The notes: generated by a model from the letters alone, not told the origin. Shown: positions 1 through 8,392, counted from the first letter of the stretch. The stretch: DNA of 64,000 nucleotides from JAUJNH01 sp038253125 (GCA_038253125.1 JBBSHM010000005.1:1-64000); one strand, 5' to 3'. Translations and numbers: made by a program.

Positions 1-215
1 AGGCGCCGCCGCATGTGGGGGTCGGGCTCGCACAGCTCAAGGGCGTCGACGGTGGCGGGGTACCAGGCCAGGTTGGCTCCGGTCCCGGCGCCCACCTCCA
101 ACACCCGTCCGCGGGCGCCGGCCAGCAGCTGGGCCCGGGCCGGGGCGAGCACGCTGCGCTCGAGCGGCGCCGTCACCAGGTCGTAGGCGGCGGCGAGCAG
201 CGGGTGCCCGGTCAC
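1..215 (-). CDS. Class I SAM-dependent methyltransferase, N-terminal part (cut by window start)
   Basis: The reverse strand from a GTG at 215 reads into the window edge as the first 72 residues of a class I methyltransferase. Motif I, LEVGAGTGANL, lies at about residues 39-49. The acidic residue expected at the end of strand beta-2 to hold the SAM ribose lies in ELCEPD, about residues 60-65. The family methylates small molecules or quinone precursors (UbiE-like), but the substrate-binding half lies outside the window, so no substrate can be named. The gene follows cysC on the same strand with about 40 nt between them. That gap is made of short tandem repeats which create further GTG triplets, so the exact start is uncertain. 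Confidence 0.75.
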   Translation of the reverse strand, partial: MTGHPLLAAAYDLVTAPLERSVLAPARAQLLAGARGRVLEVGAGTGANLAWYPATVDALELCEPDPHMRRR

Positions 216-268
216 ACAAGGCCGGTCACACAAGGCCGGTCACAGCAGGGCTGGTCACAGCAGGCCGA
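211..268. repeat. Four degenerate 14-15 bp tandem repeats at the cysC/methyltransferase junction
   Basis: Two copies of GTCACACAAGGCCG (211-224 and 225-238) are followed by two related units beginning GTCACAGCAGG (239-253 and 254-268). The array overlaps the cysC stop codon and the presumed GTG start of the methyltransferase. Each unit supplies another GTG in the methyltransferase direction. Confidence 0.85.
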
Positions 269-830
269 GCACGGCGGCGGCGGCGTCCGCCAGCGCCTCG
301 TCGCCCTCCAGGCGCAGATCGGGTGCGGTCGGCGGTTCGTAGGGATCGTCGACCCCCGTCATCGCCGACACCAGGCCGGCCCGGGCGCGGGCGTACAGCC
401 CCTTCGGGTCCCGTGCCTCACAGACAGCGAGCGGTGTCGCCACGTGCACCTCGATGAGGCGAAGGCCCGCCGCATCGTGGGCGGCGCGCACCGCGGCCCG
501 GCCGGCGGCGTACGGGGCGATGACCGGGACGAGTGCCACCAGCCCGGCATCGGCGAACAGCCGGGCCACCTCGCCCACCCGTCGTACGTTCTCCTCCCGG
601 CTGGCCCGGTCGAAACCGAGGCCGGCGTTAAGGCCGTGGCGGAGGTTGTCCCCGTCGAGCAGGTAGCAGGGCCGGCCGGAGCCGAGCAGACGGCGCTCGA
701 CCTCGACCGCCACCGTCGACTTGCCCGAAGCGGACAGGCCGGTCAGCCAGATGGTGGCGCCGCCGGGGGAGCCGATGGCCGCCCACCTCCGGTCCCGTGA
801 GGCGTGCTCGTGCCACACGACATCGGCCAC
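255..830 (-). CDS. cysC: Adenylylsulfate (APS) kinase
   Basis: Phosphorylates adenosine 5'-phosphosulfate with ATP to give PAPS, the activated sulfate used for assimilation and sulfation. At 191 aa it is a normal stand-alone APS kinase. The P-loop GLSASGKST is at residues 31-39, the substrate motif DGDNLRHGL at 59-67, REENVRRVGEVA follows, and the lid-region motif DPKGLYARAR is near 140. The start is GTG at 830. A TAGCGT hexamer ends 9 nt upstream, which fits a leaderless transcript. No ATP sulfurylase gene is adjacent, and the downstream neighbour is a methyltransferase on the same strand. The assignment is secure because all signature motifs are intact. Confidence 0.95.
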   Translation of the reverse strand: MADVVWHEHASRDRRWAAIGSPGGATIWLTGLSASGKSTVAVEVERRLLGSGRPCYLLDGDNLRHGLNAGLGFDRASREENVRRVGEVARLFADAGLVALVPVIAPYAAGRAAVRAAHDAAGLRLIEVHVATPLAVCEARDPKGLYARARAGLVSAMTGVDDPYEPPTAPDLRLEGDEALADAAAAVLGLL

Positions 831-839
831 CGGGATACG

Positions 840-845
840 ACGCTA
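840..845 (-). promoter_or_regulatory. Leaderless-type -10 of cysC
   Basis: TAGCGT on the minus strand, 9 nt before the GTG start. Confidence 0.5.
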
Positions 846-876
846 CCGGCCGGCGCCGGCTCAGCGGCATGATCGC

Positions 877-1512
877 TCAGCCGGCGAGGCTCAGCCGCAC
901 GATCGCCCGCTCCTTGTCGATCACCCTCGTCTCCTCGCCGCGCAGCCGGGCGGCGGGCCCGTCGGCGCACGCCGCAACTGCTTCGTCGGCCTGACCGGGG
1001 CCGGCGACCTGGAGGAGGAGGGTCCCGCCGCGAACCAGATGACGGGCCGCGACCTCCAGGCACGCGCGCACGGCCTGGAGCCCGTCCCCGCCTCCGTCGA
1101 TGGCCAGGCGAGGGTCACCCGGGTAGCGGTGCAGGTCGCCCGAGCGGAGGTACGGGGGGTCGGCGATCACCAGGGGGAAGCGCTCGTCGGGGCGAAAGGC
1201 GTGCTCCAGGCGCTCGACCCGCACCTGCACCCGGGCGCCCCAGCCTGCCCGCGCCGCGTTAGCCAGGGCATAGCCGGCGGCGGTCGGATCGGCCTCGACC
1301 TGCACCAGGTCACGGTCGGCCAGCACGGCCGCGGCCAGCCCGATGTGACCGGCGCCGGCGCACAGCTCGAGGATGGGGCCAGAGTCGGCGCCGGTGGCCA
1401 GCTCGGCCGCCCACCGGCTCTGGGCCAGCGTCCAAAGACGTGGCTCCAGCACCCGCTCGTCGTAGTCGACGTCGATCGGCCCGAAGCGACAGGATCGCAG
1501 GCTCTCTGCCAC
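877..1512 (-). CDS. HemK/RsmC-like small-domain methyltransferase
   Basis: A 211-aa Rossmann-fold methyltransferase. Motif I, LELCAGAGHIG, is at residues 48-58. The catalytic-loop motif ADPPY (117-121) is the [N/D]PPY signature of enzymes that methylate the nitrogen of adenine, guanine or glutamine in nucleic acid or protein. This points to an rRNA, DNA or release-factor type methyltransferase, but no substrate-recognition domain is visible, so the target is open. The GTG start at 1512 is supported by a TACGAT hexamer ending 6 nt upstream. It is transcribed divergently from the haem-oxygenase-like gene at 1624. Confidence 0.75.
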   Translation of the reverse strand: MAESLRSCRFGPIDVDYDERVLEPRLWTLAQSRWAAELATGADSGPILELCAGAGHIGLAAAVLADRDLVQVEADPTAAGYALANAARAGWGARVQVRVERLEHAFRPDERFPLVIADPPYLRSGDLHRYPGDPRLAIDGGGDGLQAVRACLEVAARHLVRGGTLLLQVAGPGQADEAVAACADGPAARLRGEETRVIDKERAIVRLSLAG

Positions 1513-1518
1513 CGGGGC

Positions 1519-1524
1519 ATCGTA
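1519..1524 (-). promoter_or_regulatory. Leaderless-type -10 of the small-domain methyltransferase
   Basis: TACGAT on the minus strand, 6 nt before the GTG at 1512. Confidence 0.5.
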
Positions 1525-1623
1525 GCGGGCGCCCGGTTGAAAGGATCTGGAGGGTCTCTGGTTTCATGGTCGTTTCGGCACCGTTTCACAAGCGCCCGCC
1601 GGAGGTAAGGGTTCCCGACAGCC

Positions 1624-2616
1624 ATGACCAGGAGAACTGTGCCTTCCAACTGCAGCATCAGGCTCCCGGGCCTGGCCGAGCGCCTTGACCACGCCTTGGC
1701 CGCGGGCGACGCCGAGGCGCTCGGCCGGCTGGCTGACACGCCGCCCCGGGACCGCTTCGACGCCGTCGACTCCCTCCTCGGCGTCTATGACCTGTGGACC
1801 GCCCCCGTGCAGAGCCTCGACGGCCGGGAGCGCTTCCAGAACCACCCTGCGGTGGCGAGCCTCAAGTGGGCTCTGGAGGCCCAGCTGGTGGCTCTACTGG
1901 ATGAGTGGACCAGCCACCGCAGCCCCAGCCTGGCCGATCCCGCGGCGGCGATGAGGAGCATCGCCCGGCGGGACGACGAGCGGGCCTATGAGTGGCTCGC
2001 CACCACCGCGGACGCCGAGCAGCTCCGGCGCTTCCTGGTGATGGAGGGCGGCCCGGACGCCGGCTTCGACGACCTCGTGGCCACCTGCCAGGTCGGCCTG
2101 GCGGGTTCAGCGAAGGTCGTCATGGGTGCCAACTACTGGGACGAGATGGGTTGCGGTCGACCCGAGGCCGTGCACACCGAGCTGCACGACCGGATGGTCA
2201 CAGCCCTCGACCTGCCGATCATCCCTCGTTGTCAGCTGCCGCAGAGCTCGCTCGACCGCACCGCCGTGAACGGCCTGCTCGCCACCAACCGCTGGCTGCA
2301 GCCCGAGATGGTCGGCGCCCTCGGGCTGCTTGAGCTTCAGGCCGGGCCCCGTTGCCGCAGGGTGGTGCAGGCGCTCCACCGGCTGGGGGCGCCCGCCGAC
2401 GCCCTGCCCTTCTACGAGGAGCACGCGGAAACCGACCCGCGCCACGGCAAGGATTGGCTTGACGGCGTCGTGGGCCCCCTCGTGGACGCCCATCCGTCAT
2501 GGGGTCCCCGGATCATCCGGGGCGCCAGCTGGCGGGCCGAGGTCAACCGTCGGATGTTCGCCGACGCCCTTGACCTCCTCCAGGCTGAGCCGGCGGGGCG
2601 GCGCGCCACCGGCTGA
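1624..2616 (+). CDS. Iron-containing redox enzyme, haem-oxygenase-like putative diiron oxidase
   Basis: This 330-aa, mostly helical protein resembles the haem-oxygenase-like diiron oxidase/oxygenase superfamily ('iron-containing redox enzyme'). Candidate metal ligands, as far as can be judged by eye, are E141, the segment NYWDEMGCG with a following His (170-184), and YEEHAETDPRHG (264-275). The spacing follows the Glu, Asp-Glu-x-His, Glu-x-x-His pattern of the family. Characterised members cleave or desaturate fatty acids, amino acids or nitrogenous metabolites. The substrate here cannot be told. It is followed after 18 bp by asd, whose own -10 lies in that gap, so the two genes are probably not strictly co-transcribed. 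Confidence 0.65.
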   Translation: MTRRTVPSNCSIRLPGLAERLDHALAAGDAEALGRLADTPPRDRFDAVDSLLGVYDLWTAPVQSLDGRERFQNHPAVASLKWALEAQLVALLDEWTSHRSPSLADPAAAMRSIARRDDERAYEWLATTADAEQLRRFLVMEGGPDAGFDDLVATCQVGLAGSAKVVMGANYWDEMGCGRPEAVHTELHDRMVTALDLPIIPRCQLPQSSLDRTAVNGLLATNRWLQPEMVGALGLLELQAGPRCRRVVQALHRLGAPADALPFYEEHAETDPRHGKDWLDGVVGPLVDAHPSWGPRIIRGASWRAEVNRRMFADALDLLQAEPAGRRATG

Positions 2617-2620
2617 CCGT

Positions 2621-2626
2621 TACGCT
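2621..2626 (+). promoter_or_regulatory. Leaderless-type -10 of asd
   Basis: TACGCT, 8 nt before the ATG at 2635. Confidence 0.5.
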
Positions 2627-2634
2627 TTAAGGTC

Positions 2635-3657
2635 ATGCGCATCGGTGTCGTCGGCGCCACCGGCCTGGTCGGCGGCCAGCTCCTCAGGACCCTTGAGGAG
2701 CGCGGTTTCCCGACGGGAGAGCTGCGGGCCTTCGCCTCCGCCCGCTCCGTTGGTCGAGCCGTGCCGTTCCGTGGCGTCGAGGTGCTGGTCGAGGAGGCCA
2801 CGGCTGCGTCCTATGCCGGGCTCGACGTGGTGCTGATGTCAGCCGGGGCCACGCTCTCGCGCCAGCTGGCCCCGGTCATCGCCGCCCAGGGGCCGCTGGT
2901 CATCGACAACTCCTCGGCCTGGAGGATGGATCCGGACGTGCCGCTTGTGGTGGCCGAGGTGAACCCCGAGACGCTGGCCGTGACCGACAAGGGGATCGTC
3001 GCCAACCCGAACTGCACGACGATGGTGTGCATGCCGGTGCTGGCGCCGTTGCACGCCGAGGCCGGGCTGCTGCGCATCGTCGCCTCCACCTACCAGGCCG
3101 TCTCGGGCGCCGGCATCGACGGTGTGTCCGAGCTGGCGGCCCAGGTGGCCGCGGCCGGCGAGAAGGCGCGGGAGCTGGCGTGGTGCGGGGACAGCGTTGA
3201 CCTCGGACGGCCCCGGGTGTTCCCCCAGCCGATCGCCTTCAACGTGGTGCCGCAGGCCGGCTCGTTCGTCGACGACGAGACCGACGAGGAGAAGAAGTTC
3301 CGCGATGAGAGCCGCAAGATCCTCGCCCTCCCGGAACTCGACGTCACGTGCACCTGCGTGCGGGTCCCCGTCTTCACCGGGCACTCGGTCAGCCTGGTGA
3401 TCGAGACGGCCGAGGACCTGGCGCCGGCCCGGGCCGCCGAGCTGTTGGCCGCCGCGCCCGGGGTCGAGCTGGCCGAGGTTCCGACCCCGCTGCTGGCCGC
3501 CGGCCGGGACCCGTCCTACGTCGGCCGCGTCCGGCGGGCCGGCGACCGGCCCCGATGGCTGGCCGCCTTCGTCAGCGGCGACAACCTTCGCAAGGGGGCC
3601 GCTCTCAACGCCGTCCAGATCGCCGAGGCCCTGGCGGCCCAGGGGCGCATCGGCTGA
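2635..3657 (+). CDS. asd: Aspartate-semialdehyde dehydrogenase
   Basis: Reduces L-aspartyl-4-phosphate with NADPH to L-aspartate-4-semialdehyde, the branch point to lysine/diaminopimelate, threonine and methionine. At 340 aa it has the usual length. The N-terminal nucleotide-binding loop GATGLVGG lies at residues 7-14. The catalytic cysteine is C127 in NPNCTTM. QAVSGAG follows, then the substrate-binding and dimer region with VPVFTGHS. The start ATG at 2635 has a TACGCT -10 eight nt upstream. A c-di-GMP signalling gene begins 3 nt after the stop codon, so the two probably share a transcript despite unrelated functions. No aspartokinase gene is adjacent. Confidence 0.96.
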   Translation: MRIGVVGATGLVGGQLLRTLEERGFPTGELRAFASARSVGRAVPFRGVEVLVEEATAASYAGLDVVLMSAGATLSRQLAPVIAAQGPLVIDNSSAWRMDPDVPLVVAEVNPETLAVTDKGIVANPNCTTMVCMPVLAPLHAEAGLLRIVASTYQAVSGAGIDGVSELAAQVAAAGEKARELAWCGDSVDLGRPRVFPQPIAFNVVPQAGSFVDDETDEEKKFRDESRKILALPELDVTCTCVRVPVFTGHSVSLVIETAEDLAPARAAELLAAAPGVELAEVPTPLLAAGRDPSYVGRVRRAGDRPRWLAAFVSGDNLRKGAALNAVQIAEALAAQGRIG

Positions 3658-3660
3658 GCC

Positions 3661-5361
3661 TTGATCACCTCCAGCGAATGGCTCACCCTCGAGAGCGCAC
3701 CCATCGGGATGGCCGTGAGCACGCCCGACGGCACGTTCGTGGAGGTGAACCGCTCCTTCGCCGCCTGCCTCGGATGGCAGCCTCAGGAGCTTGTGGGTCG
3801 GACCTTCCAGTCGATCAGCCATCCCGACGACGTCAACCGCAGCCAGCGCCTGCTCGAGCGGGCCATAGCCGACGGTTCGACGGCGTTCCGGCTGGAGGAG
3901 CGGTGCTGCCGGCCTGACGGCACCACGGTGTGGGCCGACCTGTCGGTCACCATCGTGCGCGACAGCGCAGGAGCGCCACAGCAGCTGATCTCTCAGGTGG
4001 TCGACGTCACCGACCGGGTCGAGGCCGAGCAGCTGCTGGCCCACCAGGCCATCCACGACCGGCTGACCGGCCTGCCCAACCGCTGGCGGTTCACCGAGCT
4101 GCTGTCGGCGGCCTGCGCCGCCGCCGACGGCCAGCGCACCACGCTGGCCGTGCTGTTCCTCAACCTCGACCGGTTCAAGGTGGTGAACGAGAGCATCGGC
4201 CACGAGGGGGGCGACGCGGTTGTCTGCGAGGTGGCCAGGCGTCTGCAGCAGGCGGCCGGGCGGGGCAGGACCGTCGGCCGGTTCGGCACGGCCGCCTTTG
4301 CCGTCCTGTGCGAGGACATCAGGCGGGCTGAGGAAGCCCACTGGATGGCCACCCACCTGCTGAACGCGCTCAGCCCGCCCGTGATGGTCGCCGGCCGGGA
4401 GGTTCGCACCGCCGCCAGCGTCGGCGTCGCCCTGGGCGGCTCCGGCCGCTCCGCCTCCGCCGCGGTCCTCCTCCTGGAGGCTGACTCCGCCTGCTCGCTG
4501 GCCAAGGTGCGTGGTGGCGGCACCATCGCCATGTTCGACGAGGCGCTGCGGGACAGGGCCGAGGAGCGCCTCGACGTCGAGGCCGCCCTCCAGCACGCCG
4601 TCAGCCGCCAGGAGCTGCGGCTCGTCTATCAACCCGAGATCGATCTGGCCACCGGCCACCTCGCCGCCGTGGAGGCGCTGCTGCGCTGGGAGCACCCGAC
4701 GCTCGGCCTCCTGGGCCCCGAAGGCTTCATCGATGTGGCGGAGGAGACCGGGCTGGTCGTGGAAATCGGCCACTGGGCGCTGGCGACGGCAGCCGGGCAG
4801 ATGGGCGCCTGGCGCCACCGCTGGCCGGGGCTGGCCCAGGTCTCCCTGGGCGTCAACGTCGCCGCCCGCCAGCTGGCCGACCCACGGCTCCCCGAGCTGG
4901 TGGCCTCGGCCCGGGAGGGGGCCGGCCCCGGCGCGCCGCTGTGCCTCGAGATCACCGAGACCGAGATCGTGGCCTCGCCGGCAGGCGTCCGGGCCGTTCT
5001 CTCCCGCCTGCGGGCCGAGGGCAGCCGGGTGGCCCTCGATGACCTCGGGACCGGGTACGCGTCGCTGGCCTACGTGGCCGGACTGGAGGCCGACGTCTTG
5101 AAGGTCGACCGCAGCTTCACCGCCGGCCTGGGCGATCACCGGGCCCGCTCGGCCGTGGTCGCCGCCGTCGTCAGCCTGGGCCACAGCCTGGGACAGATCG
5201 TGGTGGCCGAGGGGGTGGAGACCAGGGAGCAGGCTCGGCTCCTGCTCGACCTCGGCTGCGACCTGGGCCAAGGCTACCTGTACGGTCGGCCCCTCAGCGC
5301 CGAGGACCTGGCACCCCTCCTCGAGCAGGCGGCGGCCGGAGAGCCGGTGTTCGCCCCCTGA
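3661..5361 (+). CDS. PAS-GGDEF-EAL protein with degenerate GGDEF, probable c-di-GMP phosphodiesterase
   Basis: A 566-aa cytoplasmic signalling protein starting at TTG. Residues 1-120 form a PAS sensor domain (SAPIGMAVSTPDG; HPDDVNRS). Residues 150-300 form a GGDEF domain whose active-site signature is destroyed: RFGTAAF (207-213) stands where RxGGDEF is expected, so cyclase activity is unlikely. Residues 315-560 form an EAL domain with the expected catalytic features: EALLRW (E338), EITETE, DDLGTGYASL (460-469), LKVDRSF, AEGVE and GQGY. By family knowledge it should hydrolyse c-di-GMP, with the PAS or the dead GGDEF (possibly GTP) as regulator. It lies 3 nt after asd. No transmembrane segment is seen. 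Confidence 0.88.
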   Translation: MITSSEWLTLESAPIGMAVSTPDGTFVEVNRSFAACLGWQPQELVGRTFQSISHPDDVNRSQRLLERAIADGSTAFRLEERCCRPDGTTVWADLSVTIVRDSAGAPQQLISQVVDVTDRVEAEQLLAHQAIHDRLTGLPNRWRFTELLSAACAAADGQRTTLAVLFLNLDRFKVVNESIGHEGGDAVVCEVARRLQQAAGRGRTVGRFGTAAFAVLCEDIRRAEEAHWMATHLLNALSPPVMVAGREVRTAASVGVALGGSGRSASAAVLLLEADSACSLAKVRGGGTIAMFDEALRDRAEERLDVEAALQHAVSRQELRLVYQPEIDLATGHLAAVEALLRWEHPTLGLLGPEGFIDVAEETGLVVEIGHWALATAAGQMGAWRHRWPGLAQVSLGVNVAARQLADPRLPELVASAREGAGPGAPLCLEITETEIVASPAGVRAVLSRLRAEGSRVALDDLGTGYASLAYVAGLEADVLKVDRSFTAGLGDHRARSAVVAAVVSLGHSLGQIVVAEGVETREQARLLLDLGCDLGQGYLYGRPLSAEDLAPLLEQAAAGEPVFAP

Positions 5362-5520
5362 TCCCGGGCTGTGGTGCGGCGGGGATCACCCTGATCATCG
5401 ACGGCCGGCCGACGACGGCAGCCGTCACCGACGGGCTCGCCGCCGAGATCGACCTGGTGCAGTACGAGACAGTTGTCGGCCCCGAAAATGGGTGCGGCTG
5501 ACGCCGCTTTCGGTGTTCTG

Positions 5521-5526
5521 TACCGT
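5521..5526 (+). promoter_or_regulatory. Leaderless-type -10 of the histidine kinase gene
   Basis: TACCGT, 6 nt before the ATG at 5533. It favours that ATG over in-frame starts at 5473 and 5488. Confidence 0.5.
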
Positions 5527-5532
5527 CGGAGG

Positions 5533-6657
5533 ATGCAACGGCCGGCATGGGTGTCGGAGGGCGACACCTGGTCGTCGCGGGCCATCGTGGTCGGCGCGGT
5601 GGCCGGCGTCGCCGGCATCCTGGCCGCCCGGAACGGCACCGACCGCCTGGGTGTCGCCGCCGCCACCGTGGTGACCCTGGCCGGTTTCGGGGCCAAGCTG
5701 CGGTGGCCGGGGTTGTCTCCGCTGGTGCTGGCGTCGTGGACGTTCAGCCCGGCGATCGCCCTCAACCTGGCCGGGCGCGGCGAGGCGGCCATGTTCCTGC
5801 TGGTCGTCGCCGTCAGCTTCCTGGTGCTCGAGACCCCGGATCAGCGAACCCGTCTCGTCGCCGGCAGCGTGGCCCTGTTGTCGCCGGCGGTCATCCAGGC
5901 CATCCACCCGCAGGACTGGGGCTGGCCCTACTGGATGGTCGGCCTCGGCTTCGGCTGGCTGTCCAGTGAGCAGATGCGCAGGTTCCGCGACCTTGCCACC
6001 GAGCTGGCCGCCACGCGGGAGCTGCTGGCCGAGCGGGCCGTCGATGCGGAGCGCCGCCGAATCGCCGCCGAGCTGCACGACGTTGTGGGCCATTCGCTGA
6101 CGGTGGTGCTCCTCAGCGTCACCGGCGCCCGCCGGCTCGTGCGCAGCGATCCCGACGGCGCCACCCGGGCGCTGCTGGAGGCCGAGGCGGTGGGCCGGGC
6201 CAGCCTGGCCGAGATCCGGGGGAGCGTGAGGGGACTTCGTGATGCCGAGGCAGGCGGGCCCGGCGTTGCTCCGATGCCGGCTGCCGGCGACCTGCCCGAG
6301 CTGGTCGACAGGATGGTGGCGGCCGGATCGCCGGTGGACCTCGACATCAGGGGCGACGTCGGCGCCGTCGAGGTCGTCACCGGTCTCGTGGTGTACAGGG
6401 TGGTGCAGGAGTCGCTGAACAACGCCGCCCGGCACGCTCCGGGCACGCCGGCTCGGGTGGCGGTGGCGGTGGCTGACGACGCCGTCGACGTCGAGGTGTT
6501 CGACGCCGGCACTGGCCCCGAGGCCGCCGGCTCACCCGGGGTGGGCCTCCTCGGCATGCGGGAGCGGGTCGAGGCGGTCGGAGGCACCTTCCAGGCCGGC
6601 CCGGTGCCAGGGGGGTGGCGGGTGCGTGCCCACGTGCCCCGCCTCGGTTCGGCGTGA
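5533..6657 (+). CDS. NarL-type membrane sensor histidine kinase
   Basis: This 374-aa kinase has about four hydrophobic segments in its first 130 residues. A HisKA_3 dimerisation helix follows, with the phosphoacceptor H182 in ELHDVVGHS, and then a HATPase_c domain with the N-box in VVQESLNNAARHAPG and the G-box GVGLLGMRERVEA. It should autophosphorylate on H182 and pass phosphate to the NarL-type regulator encoded 22 nt downstream. The membrane region is short with no large extracellular loop, so it probably senses a membrane-related signal. The next genes are an ABC-2 exporter, an arrangement common for cell-envelope or drug-stress systems. The ATG at 5533 is chosen because of the TACCGT box. 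Confidence 0.88.
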   Translation: MQRPAWVSEGDTWSSRAIVVGAVAGVAGILAARNGTDRLGVAAATVVTLAGFGAKLRWPGLSPLVLASWTFSPAIALNLAGRGEAAMFLLVVAVSFLVLETPDQRTRLVAGSVALLSPAVIQAIHPQDWGWPYWMVGLGFGWLSSEQMRRFRDLATELAATRELLAERAVDAERRRIAAELHDVVGHSLTVVLLSVTGARRLVRSDPDGATRALLEAEAVGRASLAEIRGSVRGLRDAEAGGPGVAPMPAAGDLPELVDRMVAAGSPVDLDIRGDVGAVEVVTGLVVYRVVQESLNNAARHAPGTPARVAVAVADDAVDVEVFDAGTGPEAAGSPGVGLLGMRERVEAVGGTFQAGPVPGGWRVRAHVPRLGSA

Positions 6658-6679
6658 TCGGCCCCGGCGGGATCCCGGA

Positions 6680-7321
6680 ATGATCAACGTCGTCCTGGTC
6701 GACGACCAGCCTCTGGTCCGGGCCGGCCTACAGCGCATCCTCTCCGAGGACGAGGGCTTCTCCATCGTGGCCCAGTGCGGCGACGGTGCCGCCGGCGTCG
6801 CCGCCGTCGAGACATCCCCGGTCGACGTGGTGATGATGGACGTGCGCATGCGGGGCATGGACGGCATCCAGGCCACCAGGCGCATCCGCGACGCCGACGG
6901 GCCTCCGGTGCTGGTGCTCACCACCTTCGATGATGACGACGTCCTGTGGGGGGCGATCGAGGCCGGGGCCGCCGGCTTCGTCCTGAAGGAGGCGTCGGCG
7001 GAGGACATCATCGCTGCCACCCGAGCTGTCGCCGGCGGTGGGGCGTGGCTCGACCCGGCCGTCACCGCCCGGGTGCTGGCGGTCACCCGGGCCACCGGCC
7101 TGCCCCGGCGGCGCCAGGCCGAGAAGGTGACGCGGCTGACCGACCGCGAGCTTGACGTGCTGCGCCACATGGCCGGGGGAGCGACGAACGGCGAGATCGC
7201 CTCTGCCCTGTTCGTCAGCGAGGCGACGGTGAAGACCCACGTGGGGAGCATCTTCTCCAAGCTCGGCGTGCGGGATCGGGCCGGAGCGATCGTCTTCGCC
7301 TACCAGCACGGCCTCGCCTGA
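6680..7321 (+). CDS. NarL/LuxR-family response regulator
   Basis: A 213-aa two-domain regulator. The receiver domain (about 1-120) has the acidic pair VDDQ, phosphoacceptor D54 in MMDVRMRGMDG, the switch Thr in LTTFDDDD and the conserved Lys in VLKEAS. The LuxR HTH (about 145-210) reads LTDRELDVLRHM, EIASALFVSEATVKTHV and SIFSKLGVRDR. It is the cognate partner of the upstream kinase and probably controls the adjacent ABC-2 exporter. The ATG at 6680 is preferred to the in-frame start at 6626, which would overlap the kinase gene and add residues in front of the receiver domain. A hairpin lies shortly after the stop. Confidence 0.93.
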   Translation: MINVVLVDDQPLVRAGLQRILSEDEGFSIVAQCGDGAAGVAAVETSPVDVVMMDVRMRGMDGIQATRRIRDADGPPVLVLTTFDDDDVLWGAIEAGAAGFVLKEASAEDIIAATRAVAGGGAWLDPAVTARVLAVTRATGLPRRRQAEKVTRLTDRELDVLRHMAGGATNGEIASALFVSEATVKTHVGSIFSKLGVRDRAGAIVFAYQHGLA

Positions 7322-7342
7322 GGGCAGGCGTCGCCTGACTCT

Positions 7343-7360
7343 CTCCACCCCTGGGTGGAG
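7343..7360 (+). terminator. Hairpin between the response regulator and ABC genes
   Basis: CTCCACC (7343-7349) and GGTGGAG (7354-7360) form a 7-bp stem with a CCTG loop. There is no T-run after it, so it may be an attenuator or mRNA-stabilising stem rather than an intrinsic terminator. Confidence 0.3.
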
Positions 7361-7453
7361 GCGAGGATTGCACCGTGGCCCGATGCCCTTCGGGGACCGG
7401 TCCTTCATCCTGGGCTTCGGACGGGAGATGCCCGCCGGATGAGGAGGAAGCCG

Positions 7454-8392
7454 ATGGCCGTGACCCCGGTGGTCGAGGTGCGGGAGCTTTGCAAGCGCTA
7501 CGGCGAGAGGCTGGTGGTCGACCACGTCGACCTGGACGTGGAGGAAGGTGAGATCGTCGGCCTGCTCGGCTCGAACGGGGCCGGCAAGACGACCACGGTC
7601 GAGTGCGTCAGCGGCCTCCGCCGCCCGGACGCCGGCTCCATCCGGGTGCTGGGCCTTGACCCGCAGGTCGACAGCGCCCGGCTGCGCCCGCTGGTCGGCA
7701 GCCAGCTGCAGGACTCGGCGCTTCCGGACCGCATGCGGTTGGCCGAGGCGATCGAGCTGTTCCGAGGGCCCCGGGCCATGCCCGTCGAGGGGCTCCTCGT
7801 GGCGTTCGGCCTGGCCGATCAGCGCCGGTGCGCCTTCTCGGCGCTCAGCGGCGGCCAGCGCCAGCGGCTGTTCCTGGTGCTGGCGCTGCTGAACCGTCCC
7901 GAGCTGGTCATCCTCGACGAGCTGACCCAGGGCCTGGACCCGGCGGCCCGCCGCGACGTGTGGGACGCCATCCGGTCGCTGCGTGACGCGGGCACGACCG
8001 TCCTGCTCGTGACTCACTACATGGAGGAGGCCGAGGCGCTGTGTGACCGGGTGGTGGTGATGGACGGTGGCCGGGTCCTGGACTCGGGACCGCCGTCCCA
8101 GCTGGTGGACCGCCACGCCCCCTGGGCCACCGTGCGCTTCGACGCCGGTCGTAGCTCGGCCCGCCCCGAGGATCTCGGCGCCCTTCCGGGCGTCAGCCAG
8201 GTGCGCCGGGTGGGCGAGACGTTCGAGGTGCAGGGCGACCGCGGCATGATCGCCCACGTCTGCGCGCACCTGGTCGGCTGTGGCGTGCCCGACGACCTGG
8301 CGGTGGTGATGCCCGACCTGGAGGAGGCGGTGATCGCCATGCTTGCCCATCCGGCGGAGCGGGCGCTGGAGCCGACCGGAGGCCCCCGATGA
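7454..8392 (+). CDS. ABC-2 type exporter, ATP-binding subunit
   Basis: A 312-aa ATPase of the drug/daunorubicin-exporter type. Walker A is GSNGAGKTT, the Q-loop region follows, the signature is LSGGQRQRL, and Walker B is LVILDELTQGLDP. The D-loop and the H-loop LLVTHYMEEAEALCDR are also present. In Walker B the residues after LDE read LTQGLDP, a common variant. The ATG at 7454 follows GAGGAGGAAG (7441-7450), a strong ribosome-binding site. Starts farther upstream (7355, 7439) would add residues that do not belong to the domain. The gene overlaps the permease gene by 4 nt (8389-8392). Together with the upstream two-component system it forms a typical sensor-regulator-exporter locus. The exported substrate is unknown. 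Confidence 0.92.
   Translation: MAVTPVVEVRELCKRYGERLVVDHVDLDVEEGEIVGLLGSNGAGKTTTVECVSGLRRPDAGSIRVLGLDPQVDSARLRPLVGSQLQDSALPDRMRLAEAIELFRGPRAMPVEGLLVAFGLADQRRCAFSALSGGQRQRLFLVLALLNRPELVILDELTQGLDPAARRDVWDAIRSLRDAGTTVLLVTHYMEEAEALCDRVVVMDGGRVLDSGPPSQLVDRHAPWATVRFDAGRSSARPEDLGALPGVSQVRRVGETFEVQGDRGMIAHVCAHLVGCGVPDDLAVVMPDLEEAVIAMLAHPAERALEPTGGPR

Noticed and set aside
2839..5271. Very long antisense open frame (810 codons) opposite asd and the EAL gene; similar long frames occur elsewhere
   Set aside because: High GC leaves antisense frames open. The translation is Gly/His/Gln/Arg-rich with no domain, and the opposite strand has two clear genes.
5362..5520. Open frame without a start codon reading AAGITLIIDGRPTTAAVTDG before the histidine kinase
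   Set aside because: It looks protein-like, but no start codon, ribosome-binding site or family is recognisable. It could be a fragment and is too weak to call.
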